A stretch of 64,000 bases of DNA from positions 2,728,001 through 2,792,000 of the forward strand of contig NZ_CP011005.1 of assembly GCF_000950575.1 (NCBI RefSeq). Reading direction: 5' to 3'. The notes under the pieces are model-generated. The model was not told the origin of the DNA, ran no database searches, and saw nothing but the letters and a program-made list of their open reading frames with translations. Positions 56,164-64,000 of the stretch are shown here, piece after piece. The number at the start of each line of letters is the position of its first letter. The first letter of the stretch is position 1. Origin of the DNA: Psychromicrobium lacuslunae (GTDB lineage: Bacteria > Actinomycetota > Actinomycetes > Actinomycetales > Micrococcaceae). The position numbers and the translations under genes were made by a program.

Positions 56164-56682
56164 ATGAGCGGCGAGCGAACCGAACAACCTCACGAGGGGC
56201 TGACGGACCAGCGGCATGAAAGCGGCGATGAGAAGTCCGATCGAAATTGGCTTGAGCTGCTGCAAGAGCTTCGAGTTTTACAGACCGGGGTGCAAATTAT
56301 CGGCGGCTTCTTGCTGACCTTGCCGTTTCAATCGAAGTTTTCGGAATTGGATAGCGCTGGCCGAACGCTTTATCTTTCGCTCGTCGTGATCGCTGCACTC
56401 GCTACCGCATTAACCTTGATGCCGGTAGCGGTGCATCGTCGACTCTTCCGGCATCACCGAAAACTCGCGGTAGTGAAAACGGCAGATCTGACCGAAAAAG
56501 TCGTACTGGGCGCTCTTGGTCTGCTGATTGCTGGCGGCCTCGGCCTGGTCTTCACCTTGGTTCTTGGCGACATTGCGGGCTGGGTAAGTTTGGGGATTTT
56601 CGCCCTCTTCCTGATGCTGCTTTTAATCGTGGTGCCCTTCTCTTTTCAACGCCAATCCCGCACCACCCTGCAACGTGACTGA
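56164..56682 (+). CDS. DUF6328 family membrane protein
   Basis: 172 residues from the ATG at 56164, with AGGGGAG upstream, 19 bp after the SDR stop. A charged N-terminus and NWLELLQELRVLQTGVQIIGGFLLTLPFQSKF match DUF6328. Four transmembrane helices follow (around 45-65, 75-97, 115-140 and 143-160). Function unknown. It is part of the stress-type operon and overlaps or abuts the topoisomerase frame. Confidence 0.85.
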   Translation: MSGERTEQPHEGLTDQRHESGDEKSDRNWLELLQELRVLQTGVQIIGGFLLTLPFQSKFSELDSAGRTLYLSLVVIAALATALTLMPVAVHRRLFRHHRKLAVVKTADLTEKVVLGALGLLIAGGLGLVFTLVLGDIAGWVSLGIFALFLMLLLIVVPFSFQRQSRTTLQRD

Positions 56683-56704
56683 GAAATCATCAGGAGGCGC
56701 GCGG

Positions 56705-57655
56705 GTGAAGCAACGACTGACCACGGCTGACCTTGAAACACCGGGTATTCAACGGATCAAGCGCGGACGAGGCTTCGAATACCGGGATGCGCAACGCGGC
56801 ACTCTCGATAAAGCGACCAAGGAACGCATTCGCGCCTTGGTGATCCCACCGGCCTGGCGCGAAGTCTGGATTTCGCCGCTTGCCACCGACCACATTCAAG
56901 CGGTCGGCACTGATGACGCTGAGCGCCGACAGTATCTCTACCATCCCGATTACCTCAAACAAGGAAGCCGAAAAAAGTTTCGGCGAGCGCGCAAGCTCGG
57001 TCACCGAATTAACCGGCTGCGCCGCGTCCTGCGACAAGAATTGCGTCAAGGGGACGATGACCAGCTCCGGGCGCTGGCACTCGCGGTGTTATTAGTCGAT
57101 TATGCCCATATCCGGATCGGCAACCGTGCCTACGCCAAGAATCACGGCACTTTCGGGGTGACCACACTGCGGTGTGAACACCTGAGCATCCAGGACGGCA
57201 CGGTAATCCTTGATTTCCCCGGCAAATCCGGGCAGCGCTGGCACCTAAAAATTAAAGATCAAGAGCTTGCAGCTCAACTCTCCCGGTTAGCGCAAGGCAG
57301 CCCCCGGGAATCCCTCATCGCCTATCAAGGAAAAGAAGGTCGCACTCCACTCAGTCCAGATGAAGTCAACAAGCACATCAAAGACTTGGCGGGCAGACGC
57401 TTCAGCGCCAAGGACTTCCGTACCTGGCAAGGCACGATGACCGCGGCACGTACCCTGCGAAGCGCGGACAGCGACGACGAAGCAGCGTGGGCGAAGGCGA
57501 CTCAACAGGTCGCTTCAGTGCTGAACAATACGGTGGCGGTGGCTGCCTCCGCTTATATCGATCCGGGTTTGCGGAAGCTACATCGCCAAGGCAGCCTGCA
57601 GTCCAAACACCGATTGACCGATGCCTGGCTCGCTCAAGCGCTTAGTGGGCACTAG
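56705..57655 (+). CDS. DNA topoisomerase IB (poxvirus-like)
   Basis: 316 residues from the GTG at 56705, with AGGAGG 9 bp upstream; an upstream GTG at 56675 overlaps the DUF6328 gene. The N-terminal domain (ITR-type start, IPPAWREVWISPLATDHIQAVGTDDAERRQYLYHPDY) precedes the catalytic domain. That domain has its Arg in HIRIGNRAY, Lys in HLKIKDQEL, Arg in DFRTWQGT and the active Tyr in ASAYIDPG. Asn replaces the viral active-site His nine residues before the Tyr, as in many bacterial enzymes. It relaxes supercoils without ATP. Confidence 0.92.
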   Translation: MKQRLTTADLETPGIQRIKRGRGFEYRDAQRGTLDKATKERIRALVIPPAWREVWISPLATDHIQAVGTDDAERRQYLYHPDYLKQGSRKKFRRARKLGHRINRLRRVLRQELRQGDDDQLRALALAVLLVDYAHIRIGNRAYAKNHGTFGVTTLRCEHLSIQDGTVILDFPGKSGQRWHLKIKDQELAAQLSRLAQGSPRESLIAYQGKEGRTPLSPDEVNKHIKDLAGRRFSAKDFRTWQGTMTAARTLRSADSDDEAAWAKATQQVASVLNNTVAVAASAYIDPGLRKLHRQGSLQSKHRLTDAWLAQALSGH

Positions 57656-57667
57656 TAACTAACTGAT

Positions 57668-58165
57668 TCAAGCCTTCTGCGACAAGGCGCCGTCTTGGAT
57701 CGAACTGATCATTGCCTCAAGAAATCGCTTCACGGTTTGTAAATCCCGCTCGCTGAATTCAGAAGCGGCCTGCAAGATATGGTCAACGCGACTAAGTAAT
57801 GCTGGCTGCATCGCCGTACGAGCTGCCGCGGAGGCCCTAAGATATTGACCGCGCCGATCCTTGGGATGCGGCTCACGTTGCACATAGCCTGCTGCTTCCA
57901 GGCGTTTGATCAGCGTCGTCGTCGATGCTGAGGTAATGCCGAGGTGAGCCCCTAAAGCACTCGGACTGACCGGCTCGTCCCGATCAGCCGCTACTAGCAA
58001 AAAACGTAACGCCGCCAGGTCCTTATCCCCGATATGAAGCTGCTGCCTGGTCTGCTCAGCCACGGCAAGATCAGCGAGCTTGAATTCGCGCAATAGGTCT
58101 AGCACTGCGAGGGGCAGTTCGTCCTGCTTCTCGCTCCACATACTGTGGATGATTTCGAGCGCCAT
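57668..58165 (-). CDS. MarR-family transcriptional regulator
   Basis: 165 residues from the ATG at 58165 with a GGGGGA site; the frame is open to 58189. The winged HTH is VSPSALGAHLGITSASTTTLIKRLEAAGYVQREPHPKDRRGQYLRAS. A 33-bp site overlapping its promoter is repeated 3.4 kb away in front of glsB, so this is the likely regulator of the stress-type island it closes. It converges with the topoisomerase gene, separated by 12 bp. Confidence 0.9.
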   Translation of the reverse strand: MALEIIHSMWSEKQDELPLAVLDLLREFKLADLAVAEQTRQQLHIGDKDLAALRFLLVAADRDEPVSPSALGAHLGITSASTTTLIKRLEAAGYVQREPHPKDRRGQYLRASAAARTAMQPALLSRVDHILQAASEFSERDLQTVKRFLEAMISSIQDGALSQKA

Positions 58166-58196
58166 ATTTCCCCCAACAGTCCTAAACATCTAACCA

Positions 58197-58229
58197 TTGA
58201 CTCAAGGTAGCTAGACAAGCTACCTTTCT
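58197..58229. promoter_or_regulatory. 33-bp conserved site, copy B (candidate MarR operator)
   Basis: The core AAGGTAGCT - AGACA - AGCTACCTT is a perfect 9-bp-arm inverted repeat; the 33-bp match to 54790-54822 has only three differences. It sits between the marR start (58165) and the small gene at 58329. Read leftward, TTGTCT within it could be the -35 of marR, with TTAGAT about 19 bp on. Confidence 0.75.
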
Positions 58230-58328
58230 TTTATCCATATATCTTACCGGACTTCCAGCACGCTTCGAAGCATCAGGACAGCAAATTTCGAATTTTTGAG
58301 ACGCTGCGGCATAAAGAGAAGGCACCCC

Positions 58329-58517
58329 ATGAGCACCCATCAAAGTCGCGAACAGCAAGAACTGGCGGTCCTCAAAGAGAGCCTGCGGACCGCCCACGCC
58401 GCTAAACGACGCAGACAACAACCCAGTCGAACCCGGACCGCCAAACAGAGCTCGGATGAAAGCCGGGAGACGCCACTAGAGGCTCCCGAAAACTGGGAAC
58501 CAAGGATTGGAAGCTAA
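58329..58517 (+). CDS. small basic/polar protein, unrecognised
   Basis: 62 residues from the ATG at 58329, with GAGAAGG upstream. Rich in Arg, Glu, Gln and Ser (STHQSREQQELAVLKESLR, then HAAKRRRQQP), probably a helix followed by a disordered Pro/Glu tail. No family is recognised. It is divergent from marR with the candidate operator between them. Confidence 0.55.
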   Translation: MSTHQSREQQELAVLKESLRTAHAAKRRRQQPSRTRTAKQSSDESRETPLEAPENWEPRIGS

Positions 58518-58624
58518 ACACCCTTAGCGCACTGCCGCGAACCATAACACCAACGCCCCGTCGGCCCATAAGAGCTGGCACCCTTGAGCCAGCCAGCCGA
58601 ATCGACTACGATCTGTTCAACAGT

Positions 58625-58658
58625 AGAACGACGTGTTCTAATATCGAACAATATGTTC
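58625..58658. promoter_or_regulatory. two GAAC-N5-GTTC operator-like sites
   Basis: AGAAC-GACGT-GTTCT at 58625-58639 and GAAC-AATAT-GTTC at 58646-58658, with centres 20 bp apart, about 50-85 bp upstream of the monooxygenase start. The 5-nt spacing differs from the actinobacterial LexA box (4 nt), so another regulator is likely. Confidence 0.6.
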
Positions 58659-58708
58659 TGGCAGGCTCTCAACCGAGCCTCGACATCGGCGTCGGAAGGG
58701 TCAGCCTC

Positions 58709-60631
58709 ATGCAATTCCACCATCACGGCTACGTTTCGGGTGATCCCCGGGTGCAAAACGCTGCCGCCGAGGGCCTGCACCGCCCCGATGAGCTCCCTGA
58801 GCAGATGGACTTGCTGATTGTCGGCTCGGGTCCGGCCGGCATGCTGCTAGCCGCTCAGTTATCCCAATTCCCGGAAGTCAACACGCGGATTATTGAGCGT
58901 CGCGAAGGACGTCTGCCGCTAGGTCAGGCGGACGGCATCCAACCGCGTAGCGTGGAAACTTTCCAGGCCTTTGGCTTTGCCGAACGGATCGTGGCCGAGG
59001 CCTACAATATCGGTTACATGAACTTCTGGACCCCGGACCCGCAACAGCCGGAAAACATTATCCGCACCGCGCGCACCGAAGACTACGCCTTCAAAATCAG
59101 CGAATTCCCGCACCTCATCGTGAACCAAGCCCGTGTGCTTGACTACTTCGCGGAGGCCGCTGCGGATGGCCCAGCCAGGATCGCACCAGATTATGGCGTC
59201 GAATTCCTTGGCCTCACGGTGCACTCGGAGGGCGAATATCCGGTTGAGGTGCGGTTTCGGTACACCACCGGCGAACGCCTCGGTCAGGAGCGCACGGTGC
59301 GCACCAAGTACGTCGCGGGCTGCGACGGCGCCCGCAGTGGGGTGCGGGAAGCTATCGGACGAAAGCATCTCGGCGCCGTTTCGTTGCATGCCTGGGGGGT
59401 GATGGATGTGCTCGTGAACACCGATTTCCCGGACTGGCGGACCAAATGCGCGATCAATTCCGAGGCCGGAAACATCCTTCACATTCCGCGCGAGGGCGGC
59501 TATCTCTGCCGGATGTATATCGACCTCGGTGAGGTTGCCGATGACGATAATCATCGCGTCCGGCAGACTCCGATTGAAGAAATCATCCGCAAGGCCAACG
59601 ACATCCTGCACCCCTACACCCTTGACGTTAAAGAGGTCGCCTGGCATAGCGTCTACGAGGTTGGTCACCGGGTCACCGATAAGTTCGACAACGTGCCCGA
59701 AGGCTCGACCCAGTCGCCGCGGGTGTTTCTCACCGGCGATGCCTGCCATACGCACAGCGCCAAAGCCGGTCAGGGCATGAATGTCTCAATGCAGGACGGT
59801 TTTAACCTGGGCTGGAAGCTCGGCCAGGTATTGACCGGGCGCAGCCCCGAGAACCTGCTAGCCAGCTACTCGGCTGAGCGGCAACCGGTGGCGCAGCAAC
59901 TCATTGACTTTGACCGCGAATGGTCTTCCCTGATGGCGCGCAAACCGGAAGAGATCTCCGACCCGCAAGAACTGGCCAACTACTACCTGGCGACCGCCGA
60001 ATTCCCCTCCGGCTTTATGACTCAGTACGGACCTTCAAGCATCATCGGCAGTGCGACCCACCAGTCTTTGGCCGAGGGATTCCCACTGGGCAAGCGATTC
60101 AAATCAGCCGAGGTGGTCCGCGTCTGCGACGGCAATGCGGTTCATCTGGGCCACCATGCTAAGGCCGACGGCCGCTGGCGTATTTACGCCTTCGCCGACG
60201 CCCCGACCGCTGGACAAAGCTCAAAGCTGGCTGAGCTTGCCGAATGGCTGGGTTCGGCAGAGTCACCGATCCACCGATTCACCCCAGCAGAGGCTGATAT
60301 TGACGCCATCTTCGATCTCAAGGTGATCTACCAACAAGCCTACGAAGAGGTCGAAATCCCGCTGGTGCCCGACATCTTCCTACCTAAAACCGGGCCACTC
60401 GGACTAACCGACTGGGAGAAGATCTATGCCGCGGCTCCCAGCGCCTGGACGACAAGCAATATTTTCGCCGAACGAGGCATCTCCCACGATGGTGCCATCG
60501 TGGTGGTGCGACCCGATCAGTACGTGGCCGCGGTGCTGCCGCTGAACGCCCGAGGTGAGCTGACCGATTTCTTCGCGCAGTCCTTCCTGGAGCGCCGGAA
60601 CCTCAGCGATTCGGCTCCCCATCGGCCCTAA
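58709..60631 (+). CDS. FAD-dependent aromatic monooxygenase (phenol hydroxylase-like)
   Basis: 640 residues. FAD-binding Rossmann LLIVGSGPAGMLLAAQLS near 35, GIQPRSVETFQAFGFAERI and DGARSGVREAIG, then the second FAD motif VFLTGDACHTHSAKAGQGMNVSMQDGFNLGWKL near 345, and a thioredoxin-like C-terminal domain (about 450-640). This is the phenol 2-monooxygenase / 3-hydroxybenzoate 4-hydroxylase class. The substrate is unknown; no ring-cleavage genes are nearby. Two operator-like repeats lie ahead of it. It converges with the siderophore gene, overlapping by 4 bp. Confidence 0.9.
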   Translation: MQFHHHGYVSGDPRVQNAAAEGLHRPDELPEQMDLLIVGSGPAGMLLAAQLSQFPEVNTRIIERREGRLPLGQADGIQPRSVETFQAFGFAERIVAEAYNIGYMNFWTPDPQQPENIIRTARTEDYAFKISEFPHLIVNQARVLDYFAEAAADGPARIAPDYGVEFLGLTVHSEGEYPVEVRFRYTTGERLGQERTVRTKYVAGCDGARSGVREAIGRKHLGAVSLHAWGVMDVLVNTDFPDWRTKCAINSEAGNILHIPREGGYLCRMYIDLGEVADDDNHRVRQTPIEEIIRKANDILHPYTLDVKEVAWHSVYEVGHRVTDKFDNVPEGSTQSPRVFLTGDACHTHSAKAGQGMNVSMQDGFNLGWKLGQVLTGRSPENLLASYSAERQPVAQQLIDFDREWSSLMARKPEEISDPQELANYYLATAEFPSGFMTQYGPSSIIGSATHQSLAEGFPLGKRFKSAEVVRVCDGNAVHLGHHAKADGRWRIYAFADAPTAGQSSKLAELAEWLGSAESPIHRFTPAEADIDAIFDLKVIYQQAYEEVEIPLVPDIFLPKTGPLGLTDWEKIYAAAPSAWTTSNIFAERGISHDGAIVVVRPDQYVAAVLPLNARGELTDFFAQSFLERRNLSDSAPHRP

Positions 60632-62532
60632 GCACGCAACAGTTCAAAGACCTCAATATCCCACCCCAGTGCTTCGCTCCTGCTGATCGTCCACCCGGCC
60701 TGGGCGGCAAGCGCACCGAATTCGGCAGGGCCGCGCCCGCCGGAGGCGGTGCGCACCTCCCGGAACACCAGCTGCTGTCGGCCGTTGGGACTTAAGCCAT
60801 CTGGCCGCAGCCCCTCGATCACTAATAGGCGTCTGGTGTGTTCGGCGTAGTGCTGTAGGCGGGTGAGAAGCTCGGCATCGCTAAACAGTGACAGCTCCAG
60901 CACACTGACGATCAATTCGGCAGGCTGCCAACGAGCACTGAAGCCAATCGGACCGCCCGGCTGCGCACCCTGATCGACCGTGCTGTGGCGAGGACTCTGG
61001 CTCAGATCAGCACGGAAGGCTTCCAGGAAGATCGGCTCCTCAGTGACCGACCAGCTGATCGACGGCTCAGCCAACTGCAAGTCCGCAGCCAGGGCGGCAC
61101 TACCTGGACCGGTCAACGTCACCCGCTTCAAGCCGTGCCACAGACCGAGTGGTAGCAAACTGGCGGAAACGAATCTGATCCGTTCCGCCTCCTCCACCAA
61201 CTCGGCGGCAATCTCCTCGCTCTGCAAAGCCTGCTGCCGCAAGGTCTGGCCGTGGTGGGCTGACCAAGCCGAGATTCCCTCCCTGAGTGCCGGACCTAGT
61301 TCCTGCATGGCAAGCACTGTCTGCGCGTAGAAACCTTCATATTTCTCGCGTTCATGCTCATCTTCCACCAGCTCTTCGGCATAGCGGCCCAGATTGAGGA
61401 TGGACTCCACGCCGGGCGCTGAACCGTCCACCGCTGAGCTCAGCAGCACACCATCCTGCTCCAACTGATCGAACAGCACGGCTAAGCGGGGCAGCGGCAC
61501 GCCGAGCGTCTCGGCGAGTTTTGTCCGGCTCAGCCCGGCTGGTGCGTCGGCGAGCGCGTCCAGCATGCCGAGCTGCAAAGCAGCGCGCAGCACAAACCAG
61601 CCAAGCGGCGATGCGGGTTCCCCGTGACCGCTGGTGGCTCCGGCCACCAGCGGTACACTGGGAGCCTCGCCCTGCTCAGCAGGCGCTGCGGCGACGGACT
61701 GCCCCGAAGCCGAGGGCTGGACTTCCTCCTCTTGATGCCAGTAGCCGGTGATATTGATATGGGAGGGCGGCAACTCTAGAATTTTCCGCGCGAAACGACG
61801 CAGTCCAAGCAGAGTGCGGCTTTCCCCGGCGGCCCAGAAATACCCGGTTCCGGCTGGCGCTGGCTGAGCGCGCACCGCGGTCTCGATCAGCTCTCGATCC
61901 GTCGCCGAACCGTGTAACCAGAGCACTTCGTCCTGCGGGCCAAGATTCAGCTCTTGCTCAGAGGATTCGGTGGGCACCACGATAATCGCTCGAACCGCAG
62001 CCTGACTGGGCCGCTCAGCCAGGAACCTGGCGATCGCGGGCAGCGCAGTCTCGTCGCCCACCAGCCAGATCCAGTCCAAGTCATCCGGCAGCAGTGTCGT
62101 GGACTTCGGGCCAACCAACCAGACATCGCTGCCGGGCTTAGTGCCAAGCGCCCATTGCGCGGCCGGCCCGTCGCCGTGCAGTACGAAGTCCAGGTCCAGC
62201 TCACCGAGTTCTGGGTCGAAGCGGCGCGGCGTGTAGTCCCTGGTCTGCCGATGCTCGGAGACCGGCCAGTCGATCCCTCCGGACTGCTGAACCGGCAACA
62301 CCCCGAGTTCGGGCTGACTACCCTCAACTACGGTAGAGCCAAAGATCAGTTTGACGTGATCATCGAAACCAGCCGAGTCAAAGGCCGCGAGCCGCAGGCC
62401 ATCTCGTTCCCGGACGGCCAGCTCCTCGCCGCCGAGGGTGACCCGCAGCATGGTCTCAGAAACTTTGGTGCTGCGCAGTACCGAGAGGTTACGCAGCACC
62501 AAAGGGTAGGTGCGAAGTTCGTGATGTGCCAT
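60628..62532 (-). CDS. siderophore-interacting protein fused to a methyltransferase-like domain
   Basis: 634 residues. N-terminal ~275: SIP flavoprotein with TPRRFDPELGELDLDFVLHGDGPAAQWAL (FAD site), PGSDVWLVGPK, DWIWLVGDETALPAIARFL and YFWAAGESRTLLGLRRF, the ferric-siderophore reductase fold. An Ala/Ser-rich linker follows. C-terminal ~310-634: a winged-helix dimer domain (QLGMLDALADAPAGLSRTKLAETLGVPLPRLAVLFDQLEQDGVL) and a Rossmann-like O-methyltransferase-type domain. The SAM-binding glycine motif (TGPGSAALAADLQLAEP) is present but divergent. It follows the binding-protein gene by 3 bp. It may reduce or modify a siderophore. Confidence 0.85.
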   Translation of the reverse strand: MAHHELRTYPLVLRNLSVLRSTKVSETMLRVTLGGEELAVRERDGLRLAAFDSAGFDDHVKLIFGSTVVEGSQPELGVLPVQQSGGIDWPVSEHRQTRDYTPRRFDPELGELDLDFVLHGDGPAAQWALGTKPGSDVWLVGPKSTTLLPDDLDWIWLVGDETALPAIARFLAERPSQAAVRAIIVVPTESSEQELNLGPQDEVLWLHGSATDRELIETAVRAQPAPAGTGYFWAAGESRTLLGLRRFARKILELPPSHINITGYWHQEEEVQPSASGQSVAAAPAEQGEAPSVPLVAGATSGHGEPASPLGWFVLRAALQLGMLDALADAPAGLSRTKLAETLGVPLPRLAVLFDQLEQDGVLLSSAVDGSAPGVESILNLGRYAEELVEDEHEREKYEGFYAQTVLAMQELGPALREGISAWSAHHGQTLRQQALQSEEIAAELVEEAERIRFVSASLLPLGLWHGLKRVTLTGPGSAALAADLQLAEPSISWSVTEEPIFLEAFRADLSQSPRHSTVDQGAQPGGPIGFSARWQPAELIVSVLELSLFSDAELLTRLQHYAEHTRRLLVIEGLRPDGLSPNGRQQLVFREVRTASGGRGPAEFGALAAQAGWTISRSEALGWDIEVFELLRA

Positions 62533-62535
62533 GGC

Positions 62536-63555
62536 TCAGCTGAAATACTTTTGGAGCTGGTCAAGCAATGCCATCGACTCGTCATAGTCACCGCGCACCA
62601 CCCAGTAAGGCAGTTGGTACATCCGGTTCGCGGTAACGGCCGGCAACTTGGAATACGGCGATTTAGCCTTCAGCTCGTCCAGCTTAAAGGTGTCTCGGTT
62701 GAAGCCCATCACGAAGACGGTCGGCATGGTCAGGTACTTAGTAATCTGCTCCGGGGAAAGCTTGAACATATCGCCGCCCTTGGTGTAGGGCTCGAATTTG
62801 TACTGCTGATAGAGCGGTGCGGGCTTGAATCCCAGTTCCTGCAATTCGATCGGCAGTCCCTGGTCTTCCATCAGCACATAGGGCTTTGCATCGGCGGTGA
62901 TCGAAAGGTAGCTGACCGGCCCGGGTGGTAGCGTGATGGCTGCTTTCACCTCCTGCTTGCGCTTTTGGTAGGCATCCAGGTGATGCTGGTAGAGGTCTGG
63001 CTGGCCGAAGACATCGGTGGCCAGGAACTTCAGCTGTTCTTGCCAGGTGGTGTATTTCTTATTGACCATCACAGTCGGCGCAATATCAGTTAGCTGCTGG
63101 TAAACATCGCTCGCCTGCGCATAGGGGAATCCCATACCGCCAGCAATGATCAAATCTGGTTTGGCGGCCAGGATAGCTTCCAAATCGAAACCGCTGGACC
63201 CCCAGGGCAGGAAGCTGGTTCCAGCCTTCTCGGCGTCTGCTTTCCAGAATTCGGCGAATTGCGGGTCCTTGGCATCGGTGAATTCCGGGGTCATTGCCTT
63301 GACCGGGGCGCCAAGATCGTAAAGATAACCAGCCAAAGCAAAGTTCAGCAACACCACCCGCTCGGGTTTGACGGGTATTGAGACATCACCCTTTTCGGTC
63401 TTGACGACACGCTGCGATCCCTCGCTAGCGGCAGTACCGCCCTGGGAAGCGGAGGAACAACCGGTCAGCAAAGTGACGAATGCTAACAGTGCGGCGAGAA
63501 AGCCTAGCAGCATTCGGCGCGATGCATGGCGAGGCGCAAGGACAGAGGCAGGCAC
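62536..63555 (-). CDS. iron-siderophore ABC transporter substrate-binding lipoprotein
   Basis: 339 residues starting with a GTG after AGGGAG. Lipobox LLTGC near residue 33. The FecB/FepB fold has PERVVLLNFALAGYLYDLGAPVKAM, DLEAILAAKPDLIIAGG and a C-terminal WVVRGDYDESMALLDQL. It captures a ferric siderophore at the membrane for the permease encoded divergently at 63694. An IdeR-type palindrome lies in the divergent region. Confidence 0.92.
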   Translation of the reverse strand: MPASVLAPRHASRRMLLGFLAALLAFVTLLTGCSSASQGGTAASEGSQRVVKTEKGDVSIPVKPERVVLLNFALAGYLYDLGAPVKAMTPEFTDAKDPQFAEFWKADAEKAGTSFLPWGSSGFDLEAILAAKPDLIIAGGMGFPYAQASDVYQQLTDIAPTVMVNKKYTTWQEQLKFLATDVFGQPDLYQHHLDAYQKRKQEVKAAITLPPGPVSYLSITADAKPYVLMEDQGLPIELQELGFKPAPLYQQYKFEPYTKGGDMFKLSPEQITKYLTMPTVFVMGFNRDTFKLDELKAKSPYSKLPAVTANRMYQLPYWVVRGDYDESMALLDQLQKYFS

Positions 63556-63584
63556 AGAGACTCCCTGAGGCAGAAAATTGATTA

Positions 63585-63605
63585 CTTAGCTTAGCCTAAG
63601 CTAAG
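63585..63605. promoter_or_regulatory. IdeR/DtxR-type iron box
   Basis: CTTAGCTTAG - C - CTAAGCTAAG, a perfect palindrome whose 19-bp core matches the actinobacterial IdeR consensus form TTAG-TTAG-CTAA-CTAA. It lies between the divergent siderophore binding-protein (63555) and permease (63694) genes, so iron repression of both is expected. Confidence 0.88.
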
Positions 63606-63693
63606 TTTGAACTGTGCACAAAACTACTTTTATCGAACTGCTGCGAGTAGCCCGATCGGCCCAACATCCTCAGTTAGTAGGGACTGTGTTGGC

Positions 63694-64000
63694 ATGAGTG
63701 GCCTCGCGAACTCATTGCAGAGTTCGGTGAATGTCCCGGAGGAACCAGGCTTGGGCTCAGCTCCAGAGCGGCAACGTCGCTGGTACGGCTTGGTCATCGC
63801 TCTTTCGCTGCTGGCATTGATCGGCCTCAGCAGCTTGCTGATCGGTTCGGGCTGGGTGCCCTTTGACCGGGTCTGGCAAGTGCTGCTGGCTCCTGATGAT
63901 TCGATGGAGAGCACAATCGTCTGGGACTTCCGAGTCCCCCGGACGCTACTCGGCCTGCTGGTGGGCAGCGCAATGGGCGTGGCCGGAGCACTTATTCAAG
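63694..64000 (+). CDS. FecCD-family siderophore permease (C-terminus beyond window)
   Basis: Frame open from the ATG at 63694 to the right edge, 102 residues seen. After a ~30-residue polar N-terminus the first helix (GLVIALSLLALIGLSSLLIGSG) and VWDFRVPRTLLGLLVGSAMGVAGALIQ, the FecCD signature, appear. It is the membrane partner of the divergent binding lipoprotein; the rest of the transporter should lie to the right. Confidence 0.9.
   Translation, partial: MSGLANSLQSSVNVPEEPGLGSAPERQRRWYGLVIALSLLALIGLSSLLIGSGWVPFDRVWQVLLAPDDSMESTIVWDFRVPRTLLGLLVGSAMGVAGALIQ

Noticed and set aside
58625-58658. LexA (SOS) boxes
   Set aside because: The half-sites are GAAC/GTTC but the spacer is 5 nt instead of the 4 nt of actinobacterial LexA boxes.
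58514-58780. Minus-strand frame of 88 codons ahead of the monooxygenase
   Set aside because: It covers the operator-like repeats and the monooxygenase start; no family and no ribosome site.
61954-62931. Plus-strand frame of 325 codons
   Set aside because: Antisense to the siderophore-interacting and binding-protein genes; no domain seen.

Overview
The window reads as chromosome from a moderately high-GC actinobacterium, most like the Micrococcaceae (Arthrobacter / Renibacterium / Psychromicrobium side). The signs are the fhaA-fhaB-pstP-rodA-pbpA-pknA-pknB cluster with an adjacent tRNA-Leu, crgA, a class E sortase, DUF2510 and DUF1905 proteins, a mycothiol-type arsenate reductase and IdeR/Zur-style operators. 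Genus is an inference from gene content; no rRNA is present. I see no insertion sequence, prophage or CRISPR array.

Layout. 1-8.3 kb: a leftward run of genes encoding an anchored-repeat (choice-of-anchor M) metal ABC transporter. It comprises a substrate-binding lipoprotein with an inserted M domain, a membrane-anchored M protein, an ATPase, a permease, a secreted M protein and a giant repeat protein cut by the window edge, with Zur/Fur-like palindromes at two points. 8.4-12.8 kb: tgt, a gamma-glutamyltransferase homologue, a DinB protein and a YhhQ-type queuosine-precursor transporter. 12.9-18.1 kb: an amine oxidase / Usp / APC permease operon divergent from a TetR gene, with a clean operator between them. 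18.3-21.3 kb: TPP riboswitch and thiM-thiE-thiD/tenA. 21.4-26.5 kb: two secreted trypsin-fold proteases, an HxlR / quinone reductase pair and threonine aldolase.

26.5-38.7 kb: tRNA-Leu(CAG) and the cell-wall / Ser-Thr phosphorylation operon, then convergent trpG/pabA, a 53-residue membrane protein and sortase E, and crgA. This block normally lies close to oriC. 38.8-45.2 kb: two divergent citrate synthases (one fused to a DNA-binding domain), a phospholipase C-like enzyme, an arsenate reductase and a membrane protein. 45.34-45.48 kb: a dense cluster of DnaA-box-like 9-mers in a gene-free stretch. 45.6-50.1 kb: small accessory genes and two TetR regulators with their operators.

50.2-52.3 kb: a compact module of a secreted protein, an ECF-type sigma factor and a membrane protein whose outer domain is a close paralogue of the secreted protein. 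The sigma gene start lies in a perfect 18-bp hairpin. I regard this as the best candidate for an undescribed system. 52.5-54.4 kb: GNAT, a third protease and a zinc-ribbon protein. 54.4-58.5 kb: a stress-type island (Rho-N/SAP-like protein, GlsB, SDR, DUF6328, topoisomerase IB, MarR) carrying two near-identical 33-bp sites. 58.6-64 kb: an aromatic-ring FAD hydroxylase and an IdeR-controlled siderophore locus, including a siderophore-interacting protein fused to a methyltransferase-like domain.
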